A stretch of DNA of 32,288 nt from Corynebacterium minutissimum (GTDB lineage Bacteria > Actinomycetota > Actinomycetes > Mycobacteriales > Mycobacteriaceae). The translations under genes and the position numbers were made by a program. Where the stretch lies: positions 1-32,288 of the forward strand of contig NZ_LAYQ01000027.1 of NCBI RefSeq assembly GCF_000988205.1. Reading direction: 5' to 3'. This document shows positions 15,801 to 24,191 of the stretch, in pieces. Numbering within the stretch: position 1 is the stretch's first letter; every line of letters starts with the position of its first letter. The notes beneath the pieces were generated by a model. The model saw nothing but the letters and a program-made list of their open reading frames with translations, was not told the origin of the DNA and ran no database searches.

Positions 15801-17286
15801 CGGCACCTCCTGAGGTTGGATTGCTGCGGAAGCACCAGCCGGTGACCGCGGCAAAAATGAGCATGACTACGCCGAGCCCAGCGGCGGTGGCTAGGTAGGC
15901 GTCGTTATACGCGGCGCCGGCGGCCTCCGCGAGTGCGGGGTTGTGGAGTGCTTCCATGCCTAAGTCCTGGATGTCCTCGGGGAGCCCGCTCTTGTAGAGC
16001 ATCGGCAGCACTGATCCAGTGACCGCAATGGACAGCAGCGTACCGAATTCATAAGACACTTCCTCCACGCCCGCGGCCATGCCGGAGCGTGACGCAGGAG
16101 CGGCACCGATGATGGCAGTGGAGGACACCGACATCACGAACCCCGCGCCGAGGCCAGTGATGAACAGACCAGCCAGGTATGCGGGGAAGACCTCGTGCGT
16201 GCCGCCCCACACCACGCCGCCAATGCCCGCTGCCATGGCGAGGAAGCCGCCGGCGATGATGGGCAAGAAACCCCAGCGGTGCAGGTTAGCCCCGCCCAAC
16301 GCGGACATCGGCAGCGCCGCAATCGCGATGAGGGAAATGATGAGCCCAGCGTGCAGCGGGGAATAGAGGTCCACCAACTGCAGCTTCTGCGTGGTGGTCA
16401 TTTCCAGCCCTGCCATGCCAAACATGGCGCCCGCTGCGGCCAGCACGCCGCCGCTGAAGATGGGCGAGCGGAAGATATCGAAGGTGAGAAGAGGCTCCTC
16501 CAGTTTGTGCTGGCGGCGAGTGAAGAGGATGGCACCGATGAGGCAGGCGGCCAGCGCGCCGCCAATAAGCATGGCGTTGAGGTGTGAGCTGGCGACAGAC
16601 TTGATGACGAGCACCAGCGAAGCCAGGGTGATGAGCGCGTAAAGGGAAGACAAGAAATCCCACTGCTTCGCCGGGTTCGCCACATTAGGCGGGGCGAGGA
16701 AGGCGGTGAGGATGAGCGCGATGATGACGATGGGCACGTTGACCAAAAAGACCGAACCCCACCAGAAGTGCTCGAGCAAGAAGCCGCCCACCGTGGGGCC
16801 CGCCGCCGCGCCCACGACGGCGATGGATCCCCAAATACCGATGGCGGTGTTGCGCTCAATCTCATCCTCAAAGGTCAGACGAATCAGCGCCAGGGTAGCG
16901 GGCATCATGATGGACGCACCGAGACCTAGGAAGGCGCGAGCGGCGACGAGCTCCCACGCGCCGGGGGCGAGTGCGGCGGCCAGCGAAGCGATGCCGAAGA
17001 CCCACAGGCCGATGACGAACATACGGCGGTGGCCGATCTTGTCACCTAACGTGCCGGTGCCTAGGAGGAGGCCAGCGAGCATGAGCGCGTAGGCGTTGAT
17101 GATCCACAGCTGCTGCAGCGAGGTGGCGTGCAGCTGCTCGGAGAGCTCCGGCAGGGCAGTGTAAAGGATCGAGTTGTCCAGGCCGATCATGAGCAGACCC
17201 AAAGAGACGACACCAAAGAAGGTCCACCGGCGGGTCGCTGAGGTGCGCAAGGCTTCTGCCGAGGCTTTCACGCGTACATCTGTCAT
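15787..17286 (-). CDS. MFS multidrug exporter, DHA2 (14-TM) family
   Basis: A 499-residue drug:proton antiporter of the QacA/LfrA/SmvA type. Motif LDNSILYTALPELS in the first transmembrane segment is the D1 signature of the 14-TM family; the loop 2-3 motif is GDKIGHRRMF; and the motif C-like GPTVGGFL lies in segment 5. About 14 hydrophobic segments can be counted. It is transcribed from a strong promoter with a TetR-type dyad in the spacer, and tetR follows in the same transcript. The ATG at 17286 lies 8 bases after the -10, so the mRNA has no leader. Substrates cannot be read from the sequence; hydrophobic cations are usual for this family. Confidence 0.92.
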   Translation of the reverse strand: MTDVRVKASAEALRTSATRRWTFFGVVSLGLLMIGLDNSILYTALPELSEQLHATSLQQLWIINAYALMLAGLLLGTGTLGDKIGHRRMFVIGLWVFGIASLAAALAPGAWELVAARAFLGLGASIMMPATLALIRLTFEDEIERNTAIGIWGSIAVVGAAAGPTVGGFLLEHFWWGSVFLVNVPIVIIALILTAFLAPPNVANPAKQWDFLSSLYALITLASLVLVIKSVASSHLNAMLIGGALAACLIGAILFTRRQHKLEEPLLTFDIFRSPIFSGGVLAAAGAMFGMAGLEMTTTQKLQLVDLYSPLHAGLIISLIAIAALPMSALGGANLHRWGFLPIIAGGFLAMAAGIGGVVWGGTHEVFPAYLAGLFITGLGAGFVMSVSSTAIIGAAPASRSGMAAGVEEVSYEFGTLLSIAVTGSVLPMLYKSGLPEDIQDLGMEALHNPALAEAAGAAYNDAYLATAAGLGVVMLIFAAVTGWCFRSNPTSGGADATR

Positions 17287-17294
17287 GCTGCGAA

Positions 17295-17323
17295 ACTATA
17301 GCGAACGGTCGTTACAGTTTCAA
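17295..17323 (-). promoter_or_regulatory. Exporter promoter with TetR-type operator in the spacer
   Basis: On the minus strand TTGAAA (17323-17318) and TATAGT (17300-17295) are 17 bases apart. The spacer holds AACGACCGTT (17304-17313), two 4-bp arms around two bases, so a bound TetR dimer would sit between the two promoter elements. The start codon is 8 bases from the -10. Confidence 0.7.
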
Positions 17324-17340
17324 AGGCTTGAATGTTGACT

Positions 17341-17356
17341 TGTTGTTAAAGTCACA
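17341..17356. promoter_or_regulatory. Candidate GlxR (CRP-type) site upstream of pqo
   Basis: TGTTGTTAAAGTCACA matches the corynebacterial GlxR consensus TGTGA-N6-TCACA at 8 of 10 defined positions; the right half is perfect. It lies 100 bases upstream of the pqo start, a usual place for a carbon-status regulator, but also close to the divergent exporter promoter. Confidence 0.35.
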
Positions 17357-17455
17357 AAACCCGCGTGACGTGAGAAGGCAGCTTTATGGTGGCGAAACAC
17401 CACCGGGAGGGAGAACACTGGGGGCCGTTAGCGATAAAAGTTAGAGAGGTAAAAC

Positions 17456-19201
17456 ATGGCACGCAATTACGCCACGCAACTCGTAGAAACCTTGGAAGCC
17501 CAGGGCGTCAAGCGCATCTATGGGCTTGTCGGTGATTCCCTCAACCCCATCGTGGACGCGGTGCGGCAGTCCTCCATCGAGTGGGTCCACGTCCGCAACG
17601 AAGAGGCCGCGGCATTCGCCGCTGAGGCCGATTCCCTCACCACCGGCAACCTCGCCGTGTGCGCCGCCTCCTGCGGCCCGGGAAATACGCACCTTATTCA
17701 GGGGCTTTACGACGCCCACCGCAACGGCGCCAAGGTCCTCGCCCTAGCCAGCCACATTCCTTCCCGCCAGATCGGCTCGAAGTTCTTCCAGGAAACCCAC
17801 CCGGAGGCCATCTTCCAGGAGTGCTCCGGCTACTGCGAGATGGTCAACTCCGCTGAGCAGGGAGGTGTGGTCTTGCACCATGCCATTCAGAGCACCATGG
17901 CCGGCAAGGGCGTGTCCGTCCTCGTCATTCCGGGCGATGTCTCCACTCAAGAGGCGGAGGAAGATACCTTCACCTCCTCCGTTATTTCCTCCGGCCGCCC
18001 GGTTGTCTACCCGGACCCGGCAGAGGCCGCCGCGCTGACCCAGGCCATCAACGAGGCCAAGACCGTCGCCCTCTTCGTCGGTGCTGGTGTCAAGGGTGCG
18101 CGCGAGCAGGTCCTTGCGCTGGCCGAGAAGATCAAGGCTCCCATCGGCCACGCCCTGGGCGGCAAGATGTACATCCAGTACGACAACCCCTTCGACGTCG
18201 GCATGTCCGGCCTGCTCGGCTACGGCGCGGCGCACGAGGCCACCCACGAGGCAGACCTGCTCATCCTGCTGGGCACGGACTTCCCCTATAACGACTTCCT
18301 GCCGGATGCCAACGTGGCCCAGGTCGACATCGATGGCTCCCACATTGGCCGCCGCACCCGCATCAAGTACCCGGTGACGGGCGATGTCGCCGCCACCATC
18401 GAGAACATCCTGCCGCACGTCGATGAAAAGAAGGACCGCTCCTTCCTCGACAAGATGCTGAAAAAGCACTACGACAAGCTGCATCACGTCGTTGAGGCCT
18501 ACACCTCCGGCGTCGAGAAGCACACGCCGATCCATCCGGAGTACATCGCCGACCTCATTGACCAGCAGGCCGATGAAGACGCCATCTTCACCGTCGATAC
18601 CGGCATGTGCAATGTCTGGGGCGCGCGCTACATTACTGCGAACGGCAAGCGCGAGCAGATCGGTTCCTTCCGCCACGGCACCATGGCCAACGCCCTGCCG
18701 ATGGCCATCGGTGCGCAGGCAGCGCACCCGGACCGCCAGGTCATCACCTTCTCCGGCGACGGCGGGCTGTCCATGCTCATGGGCGAGCTGCTCACGGTGA
18801 AGCTGCACAACCTGCCGGTGAAGATGTTCGTGTTCAACAACTCTTCCCTCGGCATGGTCAAGTTGGAGATGCTGGTCCAGGGCCTGCCGGAGCATGAGAC
18901 CGACCACGAGCACGTCAACTACGCCAAGATTGCGGAGGGTGCGGGCATCAAGCACTTCCGCATCGAGGATCCGAAGGATGCGCCGCGCCTCATCAAGGAG
19001 GCCTTGGCCTACGATGGGCCTGCGCTTATCGACGTCGTCACCGACCCCAACGCCCTCTCCCTGCCGCCCACACTGACCTTTGAGCAGCTGCTCGGATTCT
19101 CCAAGGCGGCAACCCGCACCGTCTTCGGTGGTGGCGTGGGCCAGATGCTCTCCATGGCGAAGTCCAACCTGCGCAATATTCCGCGCCCGCAGGACTTTTA
19201 A
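17456..19201 (+). CDS. pqo: Pyruvate:quinone oxidoreductase (pyruvate dehydrogenase, quinone)
   Basis: Peripheral membrane flavoprotein that converts pyruvate to acetate and CO2, passing electrons to menaquinone. It uses thiamine diphosphate and FAD. The catalytic glutamate is in RNEEAAAFAAEAD (Glu49/50); the thiamine motif starts GDGG at residues 434-437 and closes with FNNSS; the central FAD domain holds LFVGAGVKGAREQV. The 581 residues match C. glutamicum Pqo (cg2891), and neighbouring phoR/phoS supports orthology. The C-terminal 25 residues after LPPTLT, rich in Phe, Arg and Lys, correspond to the lipid-activated tail of PoxB. AGAGAGG lies 6 bases before the ATG. A GlxR-like site is upstream and a hairpin pair ends the gene. 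Confidence 0.95.
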   Translation: MARNYATQLVETLEAQGVKRIYGLVGDSLNPIVDAVRQSSIEWVHVRNEEAAAFAAEADSLTTGNLAVCAASCGPGNTHLIQGLYDAHRNGAKVLALASHIPSRQIGSKFFQETHPEAIFQECSGYCEMVNSAEQGGVVLHHAIQSTMAGKGVSVLVIPGDVSTQEAEEDTFTSSVISSGRPVVYPDPAEAAALTQAINEAKTVALFVGAGVKGAREQVLALAEKIKAPIGHALGGKMYIQYDNPFDVGMSGLLGYGAAHEATHEADLLILLGTDFPYNDFLPDANVAQVDIDGSHIGRRTRIKYPVTGDVAATIENILPHVDEKKDRSFLDKMLKKHYDKLHHVVEAYTSGVEKHTPIHPEYIADLIDQQADEDAIFTVDTGMCNVWGARYITANGKREQIGSFRHGTMANALPMAIGAQAAHPDRQVITFSGDGGLSMLMGELLTVKLHNLPVKMFVFNNSSLGMVKLEMLVQGLPEHETDHEHVNYAKIAEGAGIKHFRIEDPKDAPRLIKEALAYDGPALIDVVTDPNALSLPPTLTFEQLLGFSKAATRTVFGGGVGQMLSMAKSNLRNIPRPQDF

Positions 19202-19231
19202 TGTGTCGGCGTTAAGCGCCGCACATTAAAA
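19196..19231. other. Long hairpin spanning the pqo stop codon
   Basis: TTTTAATGTG-T-CGGCG (19196-19211) pairs with CGCCG-CACATTAAAA (19217-19231): 15 pairs with one bulged T and loop TTAAG. The stop codon is in the 5' arm. The T run is on the 5' side and the A run on the 3' side, the reverse of an intrinsic terminator, on both strands. Confidence 0.6.
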
Positions 19232-19254
19232 GGGACCCACACCCTGCGGTTCCA

Positions 19255-19288
19255 CCCCGCGAAAGCGTTATGCCTTCGCGGGGTCTTT
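19255..19288 (+). terminator. Intrinsic terminator of pqo
   Basis: CCCCGCGAA (19255-19263) and TTCGCGGGG (19275-19283) form a perfect 9-bp stem with an 11-base loop, followed by TCTTT. It reads in the pqo direction and overlaps the last codons of the convergent MFS gene. Confidence 0.65.
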
Positions 19289-20557
19289 GACTGGGATGAG
19301 GACCAGCGCGCCGACGAGCAGGACCAGCCCAATGGCGAGCACGCCTCCCCGATCTCCCTGCCCGAGCAGGGAAACGAAGACGCCAAAGAGGAAGGGCGTC
19401 AACCACGCCACGGCTCGGCCGGTCGTGGCGTAGAGGCCAAACATCTCGCCTTCGCGCCCCGGCGGGGCCACACGCGCCAAGAAGCCGCGGGCGGAGGCCT
19501 GGGCCGGTCCGACGCAGAGACACAGGATGAGCCCGCAGATCCAGAAGGCCGTCGGCCCCTGCGCCACAAACATGATCCCGGCCATGAGCGTCAAGATGGC
19601 CAGGCAGGTGAGGATGATGGCTTTGGGGCCCACGTGGTCGTCGATCAGCCCGCCGACCACCGCGCCCAGCGCGGCCGCAACGTTGGCGGCAACACCGAAG
19701 ATGAGGACGTCGCCAGGCGAAAGCCCATAGACGGATACGCCCAGCACGGCCCCGAAGCTAAACACCGCGGACAGGCCATCGCGGAAGATGGCAGAAGCAA
19801 AGAGGAACGCAAAGGCATTGCGGTCCTCCCGCCACAGCGTTCGCACCGTGCGCCACAGCTCGCGGTAAGACTCCGCCACACCGCCCGTCGATTCACCCGA
19901 CGGCGCAATCTCCGGCACGCGCAGCAACACGGGGATGGCAGACAGCCCAAACCACGCCGCCGAAAGCAGTGCCACGAGCCGAATATTCCAGCCACCCTCC
20001 GTGGACAGCCCCAGTCCGCCGCCCTCGCCGGAGACGAAGCCGAAGTAGCAGATGAGCAGCAGTACGATGCCGCCGAAATAGCCTGCCGACCAGCCCAGGC
20101 CGGATACGCGGCCCACTCTGTCCTCGGTGGCCACCTGGTTGAGTTGGGCAAAGTAGTTGACCTCCGCGAATTGGATGGTCACCGAACCTACCGCTAGGCC
20201 GATGAGGCCGAGCCAGAAATACGCGGGCGCATCATTGCGGATGAAGAACAGGCTGGCCATGACCAGGAAGGTCAGCAGCGACCAGAAGCCCAGCGCGCGA
20301 CGCCGCGTGCCCAACCGGTCAGAGCGCTGCCCCATCACGGGGGTCACCGCAAAGATCACCAGGCCCGCCACCGTCATGGACCACGACAGCCACTGCGCCG
20401 GGGTGAACTGCGAGTCAATCTGCTGGCCCACCGAGTCCGTGAGGTAGACCGAGAAAATAAACGTCACGAGCACCGCGTTGAAGGCAGCCGAACCCCAATC
20501 CCACAGGGCCCAAGCAGCCACGGTGAGGCGGTCAGTGCGCTTCGAGGCTTGCGTCAT
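19268..20557 (-). CDS. MFS transporter of the UMF1 (Atg22-like) family
   Basis: A 429-residue membrane protein with about 12 hydrophobic segments. The opening WALWDWGSAAFNAVLVTFIFSVY (quoted by its core WALWDWGSAAFNA) and the loop 2-3 motif MGQRSDRLGTRRRALGFWSLL are hallmarks of the UMF1/Atg22-like branch of the major facilitator superfamily. Fungal Atg22 exports amino acids from the vacuole; the bacterial substrates are unknown. The ATG at 20557 is preceded by TACGAT, 8 bases upstream, and by no ribosome site. It is divergent from a TipA-like regulator, with only 80 bases between the starts, so the regulator may control it. It converges on pqo. Confidence 0.88.
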   Translation of the reverse strand: MTQASKRTDRLTVAAWALWDWGSAAFNAVLVTFIFSVYLTDSVGQQIDSQFTPAQWLSWSMTVAGLVIFAVTPVMGQRSDRLGTRRRALGFWSLLTFLVMASLFFIRNDAPAYFWLGLIGLAVGSVTIQFAEVNYFAQLNQVATEDRVGRVSGLGWSAGYFGGIVLLLICYFGFVSGEGGGLGLSTEGGWNIRLVALLSAAWFGLSAIPVLLRVPEIAPSGESTGGVAESYRELWRTVRTLWREDRNAFAFLFASAIFRDGLSAVFSFGAVLGVSVYGLSPGDVLIFGVAANVAAALGAVVGGLIDDHVGPKAIILTCLAILTLMAGIMFVAQGPTAFWICGLILCLCVGPAQASARGFLARVAPPGREGEMFGLYATTGRAVAWLTPFLFGVFVSLLGQGDRGGVLAIGLVLLVGALVLIPVKDPAKA

Positions 20558-20599
20558 GCTTCATTATCGTAGGCAAAAACACCTGCCGAGTGGATGGAG

Positions 20600-20630
20600 T
20601 TGCACTTAACGCGACGTGAACTTTTAGGCT
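20600..20630 (+). promoter_or_regulatory. MerR-type promoter (19-bp spacer) of the TipA-like gene
   Basis: TTGCAC (20600-20605) and TAGGCT (20625-20630) are 19 bases apart, the over-long spacer that MerR-family activators correct by twisting DNA. The -10 ends 7 bases before the ATG at 20638, a leaderless geometry. The spacer holds a partial dyad, CACTTAACG against CGTGAACTT. Confidence 0.6.
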
Positions 20631-20637
20631 CAACGAC

Positions 20638-21411
20638 ATGCGTAACGACTACAGCATCGGCGATGTGGCCGGCATTTTGAAAGTCACCACCCGCACCCTG
20701 CGGCACTGGGACGACATCGGCCTGCTCAGCCCCCAGTGGCGCACCGGGGGCGATCACCGCCTCTACACCGAAGATGACGTGCAACGCGGGATGGACATCC
20801 TGATTTATCGCAGCGTCGGGATTGAGCTGAAAGACATCGCAGTGCTTCTCGACGCCCCTTCCGCAGCCACCCTGGCCCGCCTCCGCGCCCAACACGAGGC
20901 CTTGCAGAAGCGGCGAGCCGACGTCGACGCCATGTTGTACGCAGTGGAAAGACTAATTGAGGAGACTGAAATGGATAAGAACCTAAGCCCCAGCCAAAAA
21001 GTGCGGAACCTGGGTGACGCATGGCCCCAACTGCAGGAAGAAGCCCACGAGAAGTGGGGCGACAGCAAAGAATGGGCGGCCAGTGCGGCCGTCGTGGAAT
21101 CGATGGGGAAGAAGGACTGGGAGGGATTCTCCGTGGACCATGAGAACTTTGCGTCCGAGCTAGAGGAGGCCGCGGACGCAGGACTTGAACCGGGCGGCGA
21201 GGAGGCGAAGGAGATCGTCGACAAGCACCGCGCCCTCATCGCCCAGTGGTACCCGGTGTCGAGGTCCAAGCAGGTGATCCTGGCGCGCATGTATTGCGAG
21301 GACCCGCGGTTTAACGAGACCTACCGCGGTAACGCCGACTATTTACGCCAGCTGATTGAGGCGCAAGCCCAGGCGGAAGGGGTGGATCTGGACAATCTCG
21401 CCTGGGACTAG
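20638..21411 (+). CDS. MerR-family regulator of the TipAL type
   Basis: A 257-residue activator with an N-terminal MerR winged helix (YSIGDVAGILKVTTRTLRHWD, then GLL-P-W-R-TGGDHRLYTEDDV) and a dimerisation coiled coil near residues 75-110. The C-terminal region from about 120 is the TipAS drug-binding domain, with NLGDAWPQLQEEA, AAVVESMGKKDW and the closing QVILARMYCEDPRFNETY block. TipAS of Streptomyces binds thiopeptide antibiotics, covalently through a cysteine; the single Cys here in ARMYCEDPRF is not obviously in that place, so covalent capture is uncertain. Its own promoter has a 19-bp spacer, suggesting autoactivation. The divergent UMF1 transporter is a possible second target. Confidence 0.9.
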   Translation: MRNDYSIGDVAGILKVTTRTLRHWDDIGLLSPQWRTGGDHRLYTEDDVQRGMDILIYRSVGIELKDIAVLLDAPSAATLARLRAQHEALQKRRADVDAMLYAVERLIEETEMDKNLSPSQKVRNLGDAWPQLQEEAHEKWGDSKEWAASAAVVESMGKKDWEGFSVDHENFASELEEAADAGLEPGGEEAKEIVDKHRALIAQWYPVSRSKQVILARMYCEDPRFNETYRGNADYLRQLIEAQAQAEGVDLDNLAWD

Positions 21412-21493
21412 TCGGTTCACAGCGCACGTACAGACTCCGCTCAGTACCCTTGGAAGCCAGAGTGCAATACTTCTCACCTTGAATGAGATATCC

Positions 21494-21513
21494 CTGGCGC
21501 CACCAGGCGTCAG
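21494..21513 (+). other. Hairpin in the phoR leader
   Basis: CTGGCGCC (21494-21501) pairs with GGCGTCAG (21506-21513), 8 pairs including one G-U, with loop ACCA. It lies 30 bases upstream of the phoR start and has no T tract. Confidence 0.35.
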
Positions 21514-21543
21514 GAGAAGCGGAGAAAGGACCAAAGCGGGACC

Positions 21544-22248
21544 ATGGATGATTCGAAGGACGTCAAGGTACTTGTCGTCGATGACGAGCCCAATATCGTT
21601 GAGTTGCTCACCGTCTCCCTAAAGTTTCAAGGTTTCGACGTACACAGCGCCAACTCCGGCAACGAGGCCCTGCGCATCGCGCGTGAGATCAATCCAGACG
21701 CTTACATCATGGACGTCATGATGCCGGGCATGGACGGCTTTGAGCTGCTGGGCAAGCTACGCGCAGAGGGCCTCGACGGCCCCGTGCTCTACCTGACCGC
21801 CAAGGACAGCGTGGACCAGCGCATCCACGGCCTGACCATTGGCGCGGATGATTACGTCACCAAGCCCTTCAGCCTGGAAGAGGTCATCACCCGCTTGCGC
21901 GTGATTCTGCGCCGCGGTAACGCGGTGGATGACCAAGACGGCGACGCCACCATGACCTATGCCGACCTCACCCTCAACGATGACACCCACGAGGTCACCA
22001 AGGCGGGGGAGATCGTGGAGCTTTCGCCCACCGAGTTCAACCTGCTGCGCTACCTCATGCAGAACCGCGAGGTGGTGCTGTCCAAGTCCAAGATTCTGGA
22101 TAATGTCTGGCACTACGACTTTGGTGGTGACGGCAACGTGGTCGAGTCCTACATTTCCTACCTACGCCGCAAAATTGATACCGGCGATACCCCGCTTATT
22201 CACACCGTCCGCGGTGTCGGTTACGTGCTGCGCATGCCGCGCTCGTAG
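21544..22248 (+). CDS. phoR: Response regulator PhoR (OmpR/PhoB family)
   Basis: A 234-residue two-component response regulator. The receiver domain has the acidic pocket VVDDEPN, the phosphorylated Asp57 in YIMDVMMPGMDG, Thr85 and Lys107 in YVTKPF. The C-terminal winged-helix domain has ELSPTEFNLLRYLMQN and the recognition region VVESYISYLRRKID. In C. glutamicum the pair downstream of pqo is PhoR/PhoS (cg2888/cg2887), which activates phosphate-starvation genes; the pqo-phoR-phoS-pur order here supports the same identity, although by sequence alone MprA or TcrX would also fit. The ATG follows a modest AAAGCGGGA. Transcribed with phoS, 11 bases apart. Confidence 0.9.
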   Translation: MDDSKDVKVLVVDDEPNIVELLTVSLKFQGFDVHSANSGNEALRIAREINPDAYIMDVMMPGMDGFELLGKLRAEGLDGPVLYLTAKDSVDQRIHGLTIGADDYVTKPFSLEEVITRLRVILRRGNAVDDQDGDATMTYADLTLNDDTHEVTKAGEIVELSPTEFNLLRYLMQNREVVLSKSKILDNVWHYDFGGDGNVVESYISYLRRKIDTGDTPLIHTVRGVGYVLRMPRS

Positions 22249-22259
22249 GCTCATCCACT

Positions 22260-23711
22260 ATGAGCGAACCCACCGCGAATATTCAGGCCCCACAATCCGG
22301 GGTGACGCTGGTGCGGGATAAAACCCCGCGCCGGCGTATGCAGCGCCCCAAAGCGCTGCCCCTGCGCACGTGGCTACTTGTCCTCATGGTGCTGGTATCG
22401 GGGCTTGGCCTGGCCATGTCCTCCCTGGCGGTGTCGTCGATCATGCGCAACGTGCTCTACACCCGAGTGGACACCGAGCTTAACGACGCCCACAGCTCCT
22501 GGGCCAGCAACCTCGACGAGTCCTTTTACATGCCGCAGGACGGAAGCCGCCGACCCCCGACGGATTATGTGGCGCTGGCGTACTATCCCGATGGCTCCGT
22601 GGTGACCACGCGGCCGATCGCGGCGTTGCCCGATGCACGCAACGTGATCGTCGGTGGGGAACCCACCACCGTGCGCTCGATTCAGGGCGAAACCGAATGG
22701 CGGGCCGTGGCCAAACTCCAACGGGATGGTTCCGTGGTGGTCGTCGCCAAAGACATGACGACGGAAAACTCCATCCTGAAAGGGTTGGCGATTGTCCAGG
22801 TGATCATCGCGGCCTTGGTCATGCTGATCATCGCGGTGGTGGGCATGTGGCTGATCCACCGGGCGCTGCGGCCGCTGCGCGTGGTCGAGAAAACGGCTTC
22901 CCAAATCGCGGCGGGCAACCTGGACAAGCGCGTGCCGGAGTGGCCGCTGCACACTGAAGTGGGGCAGCTTGCCGCAGCGCTCAACGTCATGCTGGGGCAG
23001 CTGCAGAATTCCGTCGTCGATGCGCAGGAAAAAGAACAGCAAATGCGCCGCTTCGTCGGCGATGCCTCCCACGAGCTGCGCACGCCGCTGACCAGCCTGC
23101 GCGGCTACACGGAGCTGTACCGCTCGGGGGCTACCCAGGACGCGGAGTTTGTCTTCAGCAAGATCGATGCCGAGTCTAAGCGGATGTCGTTGCTCGTGGA
23201 GGATCTGCTGGCCCTGACGCGCGCGGAGGGCTCACGCCTGGACATGCGCGAGGTTGACATGCTGGAACTTGTGCTGTCAGTGGGTTCCTCGGCGCGGGCG
23301 GCTTTTGCGGGCCGCACCATCAACGTCAACAACGAGGCCTCCGGGATTCCAATGGTCAACGGAGACCCGGATCGCCTACACCAGGTATTGCTTAACCTGG
23401 TGTCCAACGGTATCCGCCACGGCGGCGAGGAGGCGTCGGTGACGCTGACCTTGCGCGACGACGAGGAGCACGTGCTTATCGACGTTGCCGATGACGGCAA
23501 GGGCATCTCCCCCGAAGACGCGGCCCATATCTTTGAGCGCTTCTACCGTGCAGACACCTCGCGCACCCGCGATACGGGTGGCTCGGGTTTGGGCTTGGCC
23601 ATCGTGAAATCACTCGTCGAGCAGCACGGCGGTTTAATCTCCGTGGATTCGGAGCTGGGCAGCGGCTCGGTGTTTACCGTCCAGCTGCCCAAGGCGGCAG
23701 CTAGTGCCTAG
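22260..23711 (+). CDS. phoS: Sensor histidine kinase PhoS
   Basis: Membrane sensor kinase of 483 residues, partner of PhoR. A cytoplasmic N-terminus is followed by a first transmembrane segment near 36-61, an extracytoplasmic domain of about 115 residues, and a second segment near 175-199. HAMP follows, starting at HRALRPLRVVEKTASQI. The HisKA box FVGDASHELRTPLTSL places the phosphorylated histidine at 271. The ATPase domain has the N box LLNLVSNGIRHGG, G1 DDGKGIS, the F box IFERFYR and G2 GGSGLGLAIVK. Nothing is missing for activity. The phosphate signal is inferred from orthology with C. glutamicum. Just past the stop is a short GAAA-capped hairpin (23711-23726) without a T tract. Confidence 0.9.
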   Translation: MSEPTANIQAPQSGVTLVRDKTPRRRMQRPKALPLRTWLLVLMVLVSGLGLAMSSLAVSSIMRNVLYTRVDTELNDAHSSWASNLDESFYMPQDGSRRPPTDYVALAYYPDGSVVTTRPIAALPDARNVIVGGEPTTVRSIQGETEWRAVAKLQRDGSVVVVAKDMTTENSILKGLAIVQVIIAALVMLIIAVVGMWLIHRALRPLRVVEKTASQIAAGNLDKRVPEWPLHTEVGQLAAALNVMLGQLQNSVVDAQEKEQQMRRFVGDASHELRTPLTSLRGYTELYRSGATQDAEFVFSKIDAESKRMSLLVEDLLALTRAEGSRLDMREVDMLELVLSVGSSARAAFAGRTINVNNEASGIPMVNGDPDRLHQVLLNLVSNGIRHGGEEASVTLTLRDDEEHVLIDVADDGKGISPEDAAHIFERFYRADTSRTRDTGGSGLGLAIVKSLVEQHGGLISVDSELGSGSVFTVQLPKAAASA

Positions 23712-23735
23712 CTGCCGAAAGGTAGCAGTCAGCTC

Positions 23736-24164
23736 TTAGCTGTCGCGGCGGCCATCCTCGTCCGTGCCGAGGTGCTGGCGGATGCGCGCGGCGGCCTCGT
23801 CCATGGCGGCGGGGTCGGTGGCGTCGGCAGCGAAGGCCTTGGCGAAGTCGTAGTCTTCCATCTTCTCGGTGGGGAAGAGGTGGATATGGGTATGGGGAAC
23901 GTCGAAGCCAGCGATGATGTAGCCCGTACGCGGGGTGTCGAAGGCCGTCTTGATGGCGCCACCGATCTCCAGGGCGATCTCGTTGAGGTGTGCCCAGGTT
24001 TCTGAATCGAGGTCAGTCCACTTATCGACCTCCTCGACCGGCACCACCAAGGTGTGGCCATAACGCAGCGGCTCGATGGACAAAAACGCCACGCACTTCT
24101 CGTCGCGGTACACAAAGCGAGCAGGCAGCTCGCCCTCGATGATCTTTGTAAATACGGAAGACAT
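23736..24164 (-). CDS. HIT-family nucleotide hydrolase
   Basis: A 142-residue histidine-triad protein. The catalytic HTHIHLFP motif (residues 91-98) and the upstream block [12 protein letters not shown] (residues 35-46) are clear. HIT proteins of this Hint-like size split nucleoside phosphoramidates or dinucleotides such as AMP-lysine or Ap4A. The ATG at 24164 gives the family-typical start [18 protein letters not shown]; the much longer upstream frame runs antisense through purD and was not used. TAGCCT (24172-24177, minus strand) ends 7 bases before the ATG. Divergent from purD, with only 34 bases between the two start codons. Confidence 0.93.
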   Translation of the reverse strand: MSSVFTKIIEGELPARFVYRDEKCVAFLSIEPLRYGHTLVVPVEEVDKWTDLDSETWAHLNEIALEIGGAIKTAFDTPRTGYIIAGFDVPHTHIHLFPTEKMEDYDFAKAFAADATDPAAMDEAAARIRQHLGTDEDGRRDS

Positions 24165-24171
24165 GGCCCCT

Positions 24172-24191
24172 AGGCTACCGCCAGTTAAGAT
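24172..24191. promoter_or_regulatory. Divergent leaderless -10 boxes of the HIT gene and purD
   Basis: In the 34-base gap between the start codons, TAGCCT on the minus strand (24177-24172) serves the HIT gene and TAAGAT on the plus strand (24186-24191) serves purD, each ending exactly 7 bases before its ATG. The -35 region of each would fall in or beyond the other gene's start. Confidence 0.55.

Noticed and set aside
17744..18955. 403-codon open frame antisense to pqo
   Set aside because: Its product is low-complexity Val/Asp/Leu-rich, and the opposite strand encodes intact Pqo with all cofactor motifs.
23711..23726. Intrinsic terminator between phoS and the HIT gene
   Set aside because: The GCTGCC-GAAA-GGTAGC stem has one G-U pair and no T tract, too weak to call.
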